Shown in pieces: positions 18,475 through 28,500 of a DNA stretch of 64,000 nucleotides. The DNA comes from Bacteroidota bacterium (GTDB lineage Bacteria; Bacteroidota; Ignavibacteria; Kapaibacteriales; Kapaibacteriaceae): positions 1 to 64,000 of the forward strand of contig JAFDZT010000003.1 in assembly GCA_018266735.1 (NCBI GenBank), in the 5' to 3' direction. Made by a program: the position numbers and the translations under genes. Under the pieces are notes generated by a model. The model ran no database searches. It was not told where the DNA came from and was given only the letters and a program-made list of their open reading frames with translations. Numbering within the stretch: position 1 is the stretch's first letter; each line of letters opens with the position of its first letter.

Positions 18475-20658
18475 ATGATCACACAACCACGCATGACACG
18501 ACACGTTCTCGTCCTCGCCATCGCAACGTTGTTCCTCTTCTCGACAACGACATGGTCGCAGACGTCGAAGAAGAAACCAGCAACGAAGAAAAAGACCACG
18601 ACCACCACGAAGGCCACGTCGCAAGAGGCGCCCGCACCACCCGCGGACAAGCCATCACTCGATGTGATGCCGAAGCCGCTGGCATCCACGGCCTTCACGT
18701 TCCCGTCGTACGAAGAGATCACACTGTCGAACGGCCTTCACGTTTTCGTGATCGAGAACCACGATCAGCCGCTGATCACGCTGAACCTCTCGATCCGTGG
18801 TGGCGAAGCATCGGACCCCGTTGGAAAAGAAGGGGCCGTGTCGATGACAGCCGATATGCTCTTCAAGGGCACCAAGCAACACACGGCAGCGCAGATCGCC
18901 CAAGCACTCGATGGTGTGGGCGCGTCGCTCAAGGCCACGGCCGGTACAGAGGCCATCAACTTCAATGGTTCATCGCTGAAGAAGCATGCGCCATTGCTGC
19001 TGCAAACGCTCAGCGAAATGCTGGTGACGCCTACCTTCCCGCAAGATGAATTCGAAAAGCTCAAGGAACAGATGGCGGCAGGGGTGGCCTATGAGCGCTC
19101 CCGTCCGATGGAACTTGCTCAGGCCCTTGCACGCAAGGTGATCTACGGTATGAACAGCCCGTATGCACGTCGGAAGACCGAGAAGAGCGTTGCTGCCGTC
19201 GAGGTTGCCGATCTCGTCTCGTTCCATTCCACATGGATGCGTCCGAATGCCGCGTCGATCGCCATCGTAGGCGACATCACGGCAAGCGAAGCAAAGTCGT
19301 TGCTCGAGAAAACGCTCGGCGCATGGAAGAAGGCCGACGTGCCGACCATCACCTTCCCACCACAAGAGGTGATGCCATCGGCGGTCTACTTCATTCCGCG
19401 CAAGGGTTCCGTGCAATCTTCCATCATCGTCAGTGCTGCGGCACCTGCGATGAATGCTCCCGACTATCATGCCGTTGAGCTCATGGGCGGATTCATCGGA
19501 TCGGGCTTCGGAAGCTTGTTCTTCAACACGCTTCGCGAAACGTATTCCTACACGTATTCACCCTTCGGATTCGTGTCGCGCGGTCGTCGCTACAACCGCA
19601 TCGCCGTTGGTGCAGAGGTACGTTCTGCCGTCACCGATTCAGCGATCGTCGTGATGTTGCGAGAGATCAAGAAGCTTAGCTTCGAAGGTCCGGATGAGCA
19701 AGCCCTCGACCGCCGCAAGAAGTATGAAGTAGGGAACTACCGTCGACTCTTCGAGAATCCGTCCGTCGTAGCGTCTTTGTTGCAGAACGCATGGATGAAC
19801 GACATTCCCTACAGCGAGATCGAAGAAGAGGACAAGCGCATCGAAGGCGTGACAGGGTCGAATGTGCAAGAGGCCACTGAGAAGTACCTCAACATGTTCA
19901 ACCTTCGCCTTGTTGTCGTGGGCAATCCCGATGTCCGCTCGAAGCTCGAGCAGTTCGGGCAAGTGGTGGACTTCAATACCGACATTCAGCCAGCCCCTGC
20001 CGATGCCTTTGAACAGGTCTCGATGTCGGTGAACGACATCGTTGCCAAGTATGAGCAAGCCATTGGTGGCCCTGCCGCCATTGCCGCCCTCAAGACCCTT
20101 ACGACAACGGCAGAAACATCGATGCTCATGCAGGGCAACACCATGACCGGTACCTATACGCGCAAGCAAAAGGCACCGAACATGGAGTATGCGAACTTCG
20201 ATCTCAAGGTGATGGTGCAAACGCAGTGGGTGAATGGCACGGCGGCATGGACCAGCATGATGAACGGACCTGCCGCACCGGCCGAGGCCGACGAGGCAAA
20301 GCAGCTTCTCCTTGATGCCCGCCTCTTCCCTGTGCTCGCACTCAAGGAGCAGAAGGCAACGGTGAAAGGGAAGCAAGGCGGCATGATCGTGGTGGAGACC
20401 ACTGCGCCATCGGGCAGAGGAGAGACGTATTACTTCAATGCCACCACGTTCTTGCTCGATCGCATGGAAAAGGTCGAGAACACACCACAAGGTCCGATCA
20501 CTGTCGTTGAGCGATATGAAGACTATGCACCTGTCGAAGGCGTGATGTTCCCGAAGGTGATGAAGGTGCAGAATCCGATCTATTCGATCACGATGAAGAA
20601 CACCTATACGGGGAACGTTGCCATGGACGATGCAACGTTCGTTCCCGCAACGAAGTAA
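18475..20658 (+). CDS. M16 family non-catalytic partner fused to a LolA-like domain
   Basis: 727 residues. A signal peptide ends near residue 29 and is followed by a Lys/Thr-rich stretch (about 31-50). The M16 fold then starts, but where HxxEH should be the sequence reads TADML (residues 125-129), so zinc cannot be bound in the usual way. It keeps other M16 features such as the RRLFENP segment in the second domain. After about residue 515 comes an extra region with the look of an outer-membrane lipoprotein-sorting (LolA-like) beta domain (ETYYFNATTFLLDRMEKV, VMFPKVMKV). It follows the active M16 gene by four bases. A likely role is substrate binding for the pair; the extra domain suggests a lipidated or membrane-associated substrate, but that is inference. 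Confidence 0.88.
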   Translation: MITQPRMTRHVLVLAIATLFLFSTTTWSQTSKKKPATKKKTTTTTKATSQEAPAPPADKPSLDVMPKPLASTAFTFPSYEEITLSNGLHVFVIENHDQPLITLNLSIRGGEASDPVGKEGAVSMTADMLFKGTKQHTAAQIAQALDGVGASLKATAGTEAINFNGSSLKKHAPLLLQTLSEMLVTPTFPQDEFEKLKEQMAAGVAYERSRPMELAQALARKVIYGMNSPYARRKTEKSVAAVEVADLVSFHSTWMRPNAASIAIVGDITASEAKSLLEKTLGAWKKADVPTITFPPQEVMPSAVYFIPRKGSVQSSIIVSAAAPAMNAPDYHAVELMGGFIGSGFGSLFFNTLRETYSYTYSPFGFVSRGRRYNRIAVGAEVRSAVTDSAIVVMLREIKKLSFEGPDEQALDRRKKYEVGNYRRLFENPSVVASLLQNAWMNDIPYSEIEEEDKRIEGVTGSNVQEATEKYLNMFNLRLVVVGNPDVRSKLEQFGQVVDFNTDIQPAPADAFEQVSMSVNDIVAKYEQAIGGPAAIAALKTLTTTAETSMLMQGNTMTGTYTRKQKAPNMEYANFDLKVMVQTQWVNGTAAWTSMMNGPAAPAEADEAKQLLLDARLFPVLALKEQKATVKGKQGGMIVVETTAPSGRGETYYFNATTFLLDRMEKVENTPQGPITVVERYEDYAPVEGVMFPKVMKVQNPIYSITMKNTYTGNVAMDDATFVPATK

Positions 20659-20664
20659 CACGCA

Positions 20665-21378
20665 ATGCAGTTCATTGAAGTACTGCGCTCCATGTGGTTC
20701 GCTCTTGTGGCACCACGGAGGATCGTCGAAACTCTTGCAACACCGGTGACGGCATTCTTTGCCGTCGCCGTTGTTGTTTCTACCATGGTCTCGCTTGGCG
20801 CGTCGTATCTCGAGGATGCACAACCGGCACTGCGGGCGGAGAATGCGGCCTTCGAGCGCATGTCGACGGCGCGCGATACCACGGCCGCAGCGCCGGGAGC
20901 TCCGGCCGTCGACCTCACACCTCCCGCACGAACCTTCACGGCCATCCTTGGTGGCGCACTGATCAAGAACATCATGCCGCTCTTGGTGGTGGCCGGCGTG
21001 TTCTTGTCGCTCGTGCGTTTCATGACGAATGCACCGCTTCGGTACGGTGTGGCGCTCAGTATCGTTTCTGCCGGCACATCCATCATGTGTGTTGAACTCC
21101 TTGTGAACACGGCCCTGCATATCGTGATGGGGACCAATCGGGCCGGCCTTCATGCCGGTGTGTTCGTCGATCCTACGGCACACGGCTTCCTCTTTCTCTT
21201 CCTCCAGAACCTTGCGCCGCTATCGTTGTGGCGCTATGTGGTGATCGCCTCTGCCATGGCCCAGGCCTCGGACCTGCATCCGCGCTATGGCATCGTTGTC
21301 GGCCCCATCGTATGGGGCGTGGTCGTCCTGGCAATGGGACTCCTGTCGTTCAACGGATTTCTCTTCTACGGACTGTAA
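20665..21378 (+). CDS. YIP1-like integral membrane protein
   Basis: The 237-residue product has about five hydrophobic segments (near 28-50, 100-122, 128-150, 172-190 and 205-232) and a Pro/Ala-rich loop between the first and second. The layout resembles YIP1-domain proteins found in many bacteria, whose function is not known. It starts six bases after the M16 partner gene and precedes the sigma factor by about 50 bases, so it is probably co-transcribed with the peptidases. Confidence 0.6.
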   Translation: MQFIEVLRSMWFALVAPRRIVETLATPVTAFFAVAVVVSTMVSLGASYLEDAQPALRAENAAFERMSTARDTTAAAPGAPAVDLTPPARTFTAILGGALIKNIMPLLVVAGVFLSLVRFMTNAPLRYGVALSIVSAGTSIMCVELLVNTALHIVMGTNRAGLHAGVFVDPTAHGFLFLFLQNLAPLSLWRYVVIASAMAQASDLHPRYGIVVGPIVWGVVVLAMGLLSFNGFLFYGL

Positions 21379-21430
21379 CCATTTCGAAAACGGCATTGTC
21401 ATCCCTGCAGAACACGCACAAGGGCTGACA

Positions 21431-22000
21431 GTGAAACCAACGCCACGGCATATTGCACAACCACTCACCGATGAGAACATCGATGCTGTGGTCCTTGCAT
21501 TCCGTGACGGCGACCGTGATGCGTTCCGCATCCTGTACGACGCCTACTATGCGCGTGTGTACCGGTTCTGTTTGCGCATGGTGGACGACGAGGCCATTGC
21601 CAAGGACGCCTTCCAAGAGACCTTCATACGGATGTTCGAGCATCGCGCATCGTTGCGTGGTGTGAATGTTCGGTCATGGCTCTTCAGCATCGCCCGCCGC
21701 GTCTGCCTCAACCTGATCCGTGGCAAACGTGCCGGACATGAATCCTTCGACGAGACCTTCCACGCCATGGACGAGGCGGAAGAGCACGACGTGGTCCTGC
21801 GACAGCAGATCGACAAGGCGCTTGCCCAGTTGCCCGTGGCTCTTCGCGAGTCGTTGGTCCTGCGTGAATTCGAAGGCTATACCTATCAGGAGATCGCCGA
21901 CACGGTAGGGATCGACCTTTCTCTTGCAAAGGTTCGTGTGTACCGTGCCCGTCTCATGATGCGAAAGATCCTTGCTCCGATCCTGGAGCACGAACGATGA
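21431..22000 (+). CDS. ECF-type RNA polymerase sigma factor
   Basis: 189 residues from a GTG start at 21431. Region 2 includes AFRILYDAYYARVYRFCLRM and DAFQETFIRMF, followed by RSWLFSIARRVCLNLIR. Region 4 includes LPVALRESLVLREFEGYTYQEIADTVG followed by a recognition helix. No region 1 or 3 is present, which defines an extracytoplasmic-function sigma. The longer open frame back to 21287 overlaps the previous gene, so the GTG preceded by AGGG was taken. Its stop overlaps the next start (ATGA at 21997), so it is translationally coupled to a membrane anti-sigma-like protein that would control it. Confidence 0.93.
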   Translation: MKPTPRHIAQPLTDENIDAVVLAFRDGDRDAFRILYDAYYARVYRFCLRMVDDEAIAKDAFQETFIRMFEHRASLRGVNVRSWLFSIARRVCLNLIRGKRAGHESFDETFHAMDEAEEHDVVLRQQIDKALAQLPVALRESLVLREFEGYTYQEIADTVGIDLSLAKVRVYRARLMMRKILAPILEHER

Positions 22001-23328
22001 TCCTCGACCTGCTCATATCGCGCTATCTCGACAGTGAACTCACCGAAGCGGAGGATCGCGAGCTTCGCTCCATCACGAGCTCCGATCCCGAGGCCCGCGA
22101 GGTCTTCGACCAAGCCGTCCTGCTTCATATCGCCATGCGATGTGAAGATCCTGAAGTGGACGTCCCCGCCGACCTCGTCCGGGATACCCGAAACCTGATC
22201 TTCGACAAGATCGACGCCCTGCCCGCCGTACGTCCAGCAGCCCCCAAGAACGCCGCCCGCCGCATCCGCAGTGTGACCGCCGTGCTTGCGCTGTTGCTGG
22301 TGTTGGTGCTACCGATCGAGGAGCTGAGACGGGAAATCGGAGGAGAATACAGAATACAGAATACAGAATCCGATCAAGGAATCGTGGAATCACAAAATGA
22401 GGGGGCACTCCGTGTCCCACAAAGTGTCCCACAAAGTGTCCCACAACGTGTCCCACGCAGTGTCCCACAAAGTGTCGCACACCGTGTTCCCCTCCAGGCA
22501 TTCGCCGCTCTCGACGTAGCCCAAGCACTCTCCGAGACTTCGGCACAAAGTGTCCCACGCAGTGTCCCACAGAGTGTCCCACAAAGTGTCGCACAAAGTG
22601 TCCCACAAAGTGTCGCACAAAGTGTCCCACGCAGTGTCCCACAGAGTGTCCCACAAAGTGTCCCACAAAGTGTCCCACAAAGTGTCCCACAAAGTGTTGC
22701 ACTACGTGCCGCACCCAGTGTCCCACAAAGTGAAGACGTCCCTCTCCTCCTTACCACCTTCTATACCACGTCGGTGCAGGGTTCGTTGGAGACCGTGTCG
22801 GCCATTTCGCAGATCTCGCAGAGCATCGGCTATGGTTTGAGCGAGCAGAGCTATGTGGGCTTGGAGGTCGGGGCCATGCAGTACACGGTGGACCGCATGA
22901 TGCAGACAACGGTTCGGGCCGACGGAGGTTCGGATGTTGCGATGCGGGAGACCGTGATCCGGCCTGCAACGGCAAGTGGCGGGAAGCTATCGCCCACGTC
23001 GACCCCCACCGGATCGTTCCGGCAGGAATCGACGCGGATCACCGACCAGCAAAGTGTGGCATGGGGAGCTGCGTTCTATCAGCGCCCCATCGTGAGCACG
23101 GGAGCGATGGCAATGTTGGGTCGGGTCGGGGTCGGCGCCGGTATGGACGGAATGCTGGCCTATGGTCGGCTCCAGGCCGAGTATCGTATTCTGCCCATTC
23201 TTTCGGTGACCATGGGAGCCGAGGCACGGTATGCGCCCATGCGCACGGGCGCCGTATCAGGTCAGCAGAGTGGCCAGTCCTACGGTGGCTTCCTCTCCAT
23301 GGTCTACGGCATTCAATTGAGCTTGTAA
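21997..23328 (+). CDS. Anti-sigma-like membrane protein with VPQS repeat linker and barrel-like C-terminus
   Basis: 443 residues. Residues 1-85 form a small acidic helical domain (LISRYLDSELTEAEDREL) like the sigma-binding end of anti-sigma factors, though without the zinc-binding His/Cys motif. One membrane helix follows at about 91-106. Residues 118-124 are encoded by three AGAATAC heptamers. Residues 140-165 and 184-245 are tandem VPQS/VPRS/VAQS units. Residues 247-443 alternate in the manner of outer-membrane beta strands (GLSEQSYVGLEVGAMQY, ILSVTMGAEARYAP, GGFLSMVYGIQLSL). The stop/start overlap with the ECF sigma gene supports a regulatory pair. The unusual point is an inner-membrane anchor joined through a repeat linker to an outer-membrane-like domain in one chain. 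The barrel assignment rests on pattern only. Confidence 0.75.
   Translation: MILDLLISRYLDSELTEAEDRELRSITSSDPEAREVFDQAVLLHIAMRCEDPEVDVPADLVRDTRNLIFDKIDALPAVRPAAPKNAARRIRSVTAVLALLLVLVLPIEELRREIGGEYRIQNTESDQGIVESQNEGALRVPQSVPQSVPQRVPRSVPQSVAHRVPLQAFAALDVAQALSETSAQSVPRSVPQSVPQSVAQSVPQSVAQSVPRSVPQSVPQSVPQSVPQSVPQSVALRAAPSVPQSEDVPLLLTTFYTTSVQGSLETVSAISQISQSIGYGLSEQSYVGLEVGAMQYTVDRMMQTTVRADGGSDVAMRETVIRPATASGGKLSPTSTPTGSFRQESTRITDQQSVAWGAAFYQRPIVSTGAMAMLGRVGVGAGMDGMLAYGRLQAEYRILPILSVTMGAEARYAPMRTGAVSGQQSGQSYGGFLSMVYGIQLSL
22344..22368. repeat. Heptamer tandem repeat (AGAATAC)3 within the anti-sigma-like gene
   Basis: Three head-to-tail AGAATAC units, equivalent to TACAGAA in another register. This is the reverse complement of the TTCTGTA unit found at 45266-45286. 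It adds seven codons in frame. Confidence 0.85.
22419..22732. repeat. 12-bp tandem repeats (GTGTCCCACAAA) encoding VPQS units
   Basis: About twenty near-identical 12-base units in two blocks (about 22419-22487 and 22548-22732), separated by about 60 bases of non-repeat coding sequence. The unit length is a multiple of three, so copy-number change keeps the reading frame. Variants CGCA, CAGA and GTCGCAC recur in a higher-order order, suggesting block duplication. Confidence 0.92.
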
Positions 23329-23412
23329 CACGCCCTTCTTGGCCAGACGCAGTATTGTTTTTGTGTTATATTGCGCGTCCTCTGAAGGGGAATTTCGATT
23401 TGCATTAACGGG

Positions 23413-25482
23413 ATGAACATGGGACGTTTTTACTCGCTGTACCGTACATACAGCCTTATAGCCATTGCTGCGTTCGCAGCAACGACGGCGTTTGCCCAAC
23501 AAGTGGCAAATCGCGACAACACCACGATCCTCGCTCCTCGCACGAGTCCGCTGGCCCCGGTCCGCGGCTTGGTGAACACGAGCGTCACGCCTGAAAATTT
23601 CGAGGGCTGGAAGGTGGCAGGGTCTTCGATCGTCGCTCCTGGCGGCATTCCGAAGGTGCTGGTCGCCGAAGACCAGCAGGAAACCGCACCCGGCATCAAG
23701 GTTGGCTATACGTTCTATGATTTCCAGACGAATGCCTGCATGATGAACCGCATGCAAACGGTGGACGATGCGGGAACACCATACGTACAAATGGTGTGGA
23801 TGGCGGCAAAGGACGCAACGCGTGATGCTGCAACGCGCACGCCGGGCTTCAACACTTCGCGCGGTACCCATTACACCTACCTTGAGCTTTCGAACCCAAG
23901 TGCGCCGACGGTGCAGGCAACCGATTGGAAAAAGGTTTCCGCCGAGACGGAGCGCACCGGGTGGCCGAACCTCGTTCAATTCAATGATGGCGGCGTGGGC
24001 TATTGCACGCACACACCGGTGAAATTCTGGCGCAACGACGGTCTAGGTTCGGATGGCTTCATCAATACGTCCACCGTGGCGACCGAGGCAGACAGTGCCT
24101 TTTGGCCACGCGTTGCGATCGATGGTGACGGCAACCTGCACATGGTCTATAACCGCCGCATCGTTTCGGGAACCAGATCTGTTGATCAGATCGCCTATCG
24201 CCGTTCCCGCGATGGTGGTGAAACGTGGGAGCCCGAGATCCTGCTCACAGGTCCGACCGCTCTTGGAGCCGCCAATGGACTTCCGGGCGGCCTTGGAGGC
24301 GATACGTATCATGTGACGGCTCGCGGAAAGAACGTCGTCATCACATACATGGACGGTGCTTTGCGGATCCTTTCGAGAAAGTCGACGGATGCCGGTGCAA
24401 CCTGGGATAATGCGAACTTCAAACTTGTTTTCGCGGGAACGACGAGCTGGGTCGATTCGACCGAGTACACCGAGGGCGGTGTTCAAATGATCAAGGTGAA
24501 ATCAGATACTGTCGTCGGGCCAACTTCCCACATTGACGCCATTATCGATTCTGAAGGGCTGACCCATTATGTATTCGGCAACATGTTGACGTACGTGATC
24601 GAAACGGGACCCAAGACGCCGGATGCTTCCAACCCACGACGCGACACGATCTATGTACTCGATCGCAATGAGTGGCTGAAGGATATGGGCATGATGCATT
24701 TTCGTGAAGGCGATACGATCCTGACCTACATCGCGCCACCGGCGGGCAGTTCTTGGGATGGGAACGGCTGGGTGATCAACAGACGTGCCTACTCGGGTAT
24801 CAGCCGTTGGCCGCAGCTTGGACTGGACAAGGACGACAACATTTACCTTGCCTATGGTTCCGTGAAGAATGGTGACGTGAAGTCGATGCAAGTGGACACG
24901 ACACCTACCTACTCGCAAACAGAGCCCGATACCCTCGTAACGCTCGACGCGCTCTATGGCCACATCTATCTCACGCACAAGCTCAAGAACTACCAGCGTT
25001 GGTCGCAGCCGCTTGATATCACACCTGCCGGAGTGAACTGTCAGTTCGCATCGGTCATGGATACGGTGATGAACGGCTACATCTCCATTGGCTACGGCGC
25101 AAGCCCAACGCCCGGAGATCGTGTTACCAACGTTGAAACAGCTGTAGATACCACGAACATCTACTTCTACAACTTCCCAACGAGCGCGTTGAATGTGATC
25201 AGCTCTGTATCGGAAGACCGTGAATTGAAGGCATCCATCAGCGTGATGCCGAACCCTGCCAACGAGGTTGCCATGCTCACCATCGACGGTGTAACGAATG
25301 GAAATGTGACCGTGTCCATTGTTACAACGCTTGGAGAGACGGTGATGAGCTCAAGCAATCAGATGAACGGCGGATCTTGGACGGTATCGATCCCCACGCA
25401 ACAGTTGGCCTCAGGGACCTACTATTGCATGATCGAACAAAACGGTTTGCGCACAACGCGCTCACTGTCGGTCTTGCACTAA
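23413..25482 (+). CDS. Secreted Asp-box (sialidase-like propeller) protein with T9SS type A sorting domain
   Basis: 689 residues with a signal peptide (hydrophobic core about residues 13-25, cleavage near AFAQQ). The body contains Asp-box motifs SRDGGETW and STDAGATW and repeated short strands, as in BNR/sialidase-like six-bladed propellers. Sialidase catalytic residues were not identified, so a glycosidase activity is not claimed. The last 80 or so residues are a T9SS sorting domain (SVMPNPANE, VSIVTTLGETV, ASGTYYCMIEQNG). It stands before the TonB-dependent receptor gene with a 55-base gap containing AGGAG. Confidence 0.82.
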   Translation: MNMGRFYSLYRTYSLIAIAAFAATTAFAQQVANRDNTTILAPRTSPLAPVRGLVNTSVTPENFEGWKVAGSSIVAPGGIPKVLVAEDQQETAPGIKVGYTFYDFQTNACMMNRMQTVDDAGTPYVQMVWMAAKDATRDAATRTPGFNTSRGTHYTYLELSNPSAPTVQATDWKKVSAETERTGWPNLVQFNDGGVGYCTHTPVKFWRNDGLGSDGFINTSTVATEADSAFWPRVAIDGDGNLHMVYNRRIVSGTRSVDQIAYRRSRDGGETWEPEILLTGPTALGAANGLPGGLGGDTYHVTARGKNVVITYMDGALRILSRKSTDAGATWDNANFKLVFAGTTSWVDSTEYTEGGVQMIKVKSDTVVGPTSHIDAIIDSEGLTHYVFGNMLTYVIETGPKTPDASNPRRDTIYVLDRNEWLKDMGMMHFREGDTILTYIAPPAGSSWDGNGWVINRRAYSGISRWPQLGLDKDDNIYLAYGSVKNGDVKSMQVDTTPTYSQTEPDTLVTLDALYGHIYLTHKLKNYQRWSQPLDITPAGVNCQFASVMDTVMNGYISIGYGASPTPGDRVTNVETAVDTTNIYFYNFPTSALNVISSVSEDRELKASISVMPNPANEVAMLTIDGVTNGNVTVSIVTTLGETVMSSSNQMNGGSWTVSIPTQQLASGTYYCMIEQNGLRTTRSLSVLH

Positions 25483-25537
25483 GAGTCGGTCCATCGAACA
25501 CACAGAATCAGAGAACGCATTCTTCAGGAGAACTTGC

Positions 25538-28500
25538 ATGACGCGTAGGCTACTCGTTGTCGTCGCTGTCCTTGGTATGGTTAGCACGACCGCATACGCA
25601 GGCATCTACGGTACACTCACCGGGAAGGTCCTGGATAAGGATAAAAAGCCGGTGTCCGGCGCCTCCATTCGCATCTTGGGCACGAGCCGAGGCGGATTCA
25701 CGAAGCTCGATGGAAAGTATACCATCGTGAACATCAATGCCGGGAAGTGGGACGTGCGTTTCACCGCCGTAGGCTATGATACCGTGATCCGCACCGGTGT
25801 ACAGATCAGTGCCGATGAGACCGTGACGCTGAACGTCACGCTCGAACAAGGCGGTGGCGTGCTGATGAAGCCCGTCGACGTCAGTGCTGAACGGATCATG
25901 GTGTCGTCGACCGTTCAAGGTACCACGCAGAAGCTAGGAAGCGCAACGCTGCAAACCATGGCCATCAACGATGTGGCGAGCATGGTCGGACGTCAAGCGA
26001 GCGTTGAAAGCAAAGATGGTGGATTCGTGATCCGCGGTTCGCGTTCAACGGAGACGCAGGTGCTCGTGGACGGACTGACGGTAACGGACCAGTTCACGGG
26101 TGGACTTGGCAATACGGGTGGTGCGTTCTCCACTGCCATGCCATCACCATTCGCAACGGAAGAAGTTCAAACGCAGACCGGTGGTTTCGGTGCTGAGTAT
26201 GGAAATGCCATCGGTGGTATTGTGAACACGGTGGTCAAGACCGGTCGTACCGACCGGTTCGAAGGACTTGTTCGTGTTGCCGCCGACGTTCCGTTCCTAT
26301 GGGGAACGGCAGGAAACGGGATCAAGGCCGGATCTCCACAACAGACCGTTGTCGACGTAACACTGGGTGGTCCACTTGGATTGTCCAACTCCACGTTCTT
26401 CGTTGCTGTTCGTAATCAGTATCAGAACTACCGCAACTTCGGTCTACAGGTGCTCGACCCCATTGGCAACAATCTTGGTCAGATGCCCGATAACCGCACA
26501 TGGAGCCGAAACCTTACCGGTCGATTGAAGTTCGGCATCTCCAGCAACATCTTCCTTCTCGTTGGCGGTATGTACGGAATGGGAAGCTTCGAGCGTTCCG
26601 GTTGGGGTTGGTTGTATTCGAACGGGCAAGGCCAAAAGGTCGATGAGAACGGCAACCCCATTCTTGACGGCAATGGACAGATCCAATACAATGGTATTCC
26701 GGAGCGCGCTGCAAAACAGCTTGCCATTCAGGAGTACTCGAACAACGCCTTTGCGCAGATCAACCACACGCTCAGCCAAACGGCCTTTTACGAGTTCCGT
26801 GTTTCGATCAACAACAAGACGACAGAGATCAGCAAGCGCAAGGACGGGAATGCGCCGGGTCTTCTGACAGGTTTCGACCTCTATCAACCGGAAGACAACC
26901 TGAAGATCGAAGGCGACAAGTTCGTGGCCGGAGCCGATCGTATCCTGGATGTTTGGGGTATTGTTCGACCGATCCGCTACACATCCGACTACCTTGCTCG
27001 CTATGAGCAGAGCGTACGGAACCCACTCACGGGCTATGTCGAAGGTCAGGCCGATGCCTTCTCGACCACGAATCCGTATGGACTCCAGAACTACTTCGTT
27101 GCGCAAGGAAATGAAGGCGGCGTGGACTTCCGCAGTCAGAAGTTCTGGCAGTTCGACGGAAGCATCACGAACAGTATCGAAGTGGGTGAGACGAAGCACG
27201 TGATCAAGGCCGGAGCTGAGCTTCGCTTGTTCCGCTTCACGCGCCACTCGAACTCGAATCCGTGGGACGGTTTGCCATTCTATGACGTCTACGGTCCGGA
27301 CTTCGGCGGCAACCTGTATGCCGACGATGTGCAAGGTATTCCTGCTTCGACGATCAAGGCGCAATCGGAAGTACCCTACACGCCAACGACGGCCGGTGCT
27401 TTCGTGCAAGATCAGATCCTCTTCAAGGGGCTTGTCTTCACACCTGGTTTGCGTCTTGACTACTTGAATGCTGATGCATTGTATCGAACGCAATTCGTGC
27501 CGTTCGTTCCATTCGGTTCGACAGAAGGATTTGCTGCAACAAAGGCAAAGCTCTACATCAGCCCTCGTATCAGTATCGCCTATCCGATCTCTGAACGTCA
27601 GAACGTCCGGCTCTCGTACGGTATCTATTACCAGGCACCACCCTGGAATGACTTCTACGATGGCTTCAACTCGATCCTGCTTCGTGGCCAAGCACTCGGT
27701 AACCCGAACATGGAAATGCAGCGGACGAATCAGTACGAAGTGTCGTACAATCAACAGTTGAGCGACAATCTTGCGATCACGGTCACAGGATACTACAAGG
27801 ACATTTACAACCAGAGTGGTCTTGCCTTCGTGCGTGCCGTTCCTGATCCGTACTACCAACAGGTCCTAGCAGACTATGGTAACAACCGTGGTCTTGAGTT
27901 CACATTCCAGAAGCGTATGGTCGATAACTGGGCGCTGTCGTTCAATTATGTATTGGCCTCAGCACAGGGAACAGCTGTAACCTCAGGTGTTGCAGTCGCC
28001 TTGGATCCGTATACGGGAAATCCAGCCTATCCTGTAACGGACTTCCCGTTGGACAACGACCGTCGTCACCGTGTGAATGCGAACTTCACACTGCAGTGGA
28101 ACAAGGACGAAGGTCCCGCCATTTCGGGTGTTCGCTTCCTGCAGTTTTTCACGATCAACATCTCTGGTGTCTACAACTCCGGTCTGCCGTACACGCCGGT
28201 GAACGGTCAGGGTCAAGCCGTTGGCGAGATCAACTCCGCGCGCTTCCCTTCCACCTGGGGTTCAGAAATGCGTATTTCGCGTCGCATCCCATTGGATGAC
28301 GTTCTGGGTGCCAACACCTCTGTTGAGCTCTTCATGGACGTGACCAACCTTCTGAACCTTACCGCCCCGGTAAGCTTCTACACGCGTACGGGAAGCCCGG
28401 ACTATGACGGAGCCGGCCTTAATCGTATCCCTGGTGACTTCCCGTCGACAACGTTCTTCAAGGATGGAGATCCAAGTCGGAAGGAGACCTACAGCTCTGC

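Noticed and set aside
19639..21183. A 514-codon minus-strand frame opposite the M16 partner and YIP1-like genes
   Set aside because: Composition is Arg/His/Cys-rich and no domain is seen; the plus-strand genes are well supported.
22073..22726. Minus-strand frame with repeated VGHFVGHF units
   Set aside because: It is the VPQS repeat read backwards; there is no independent start or domain.
22419..22732. Possible CRISPR array
   Set aside because: The units are contiguous 12-mers with no unique spacers, they lie in a coding frame, and no cas genes are present.
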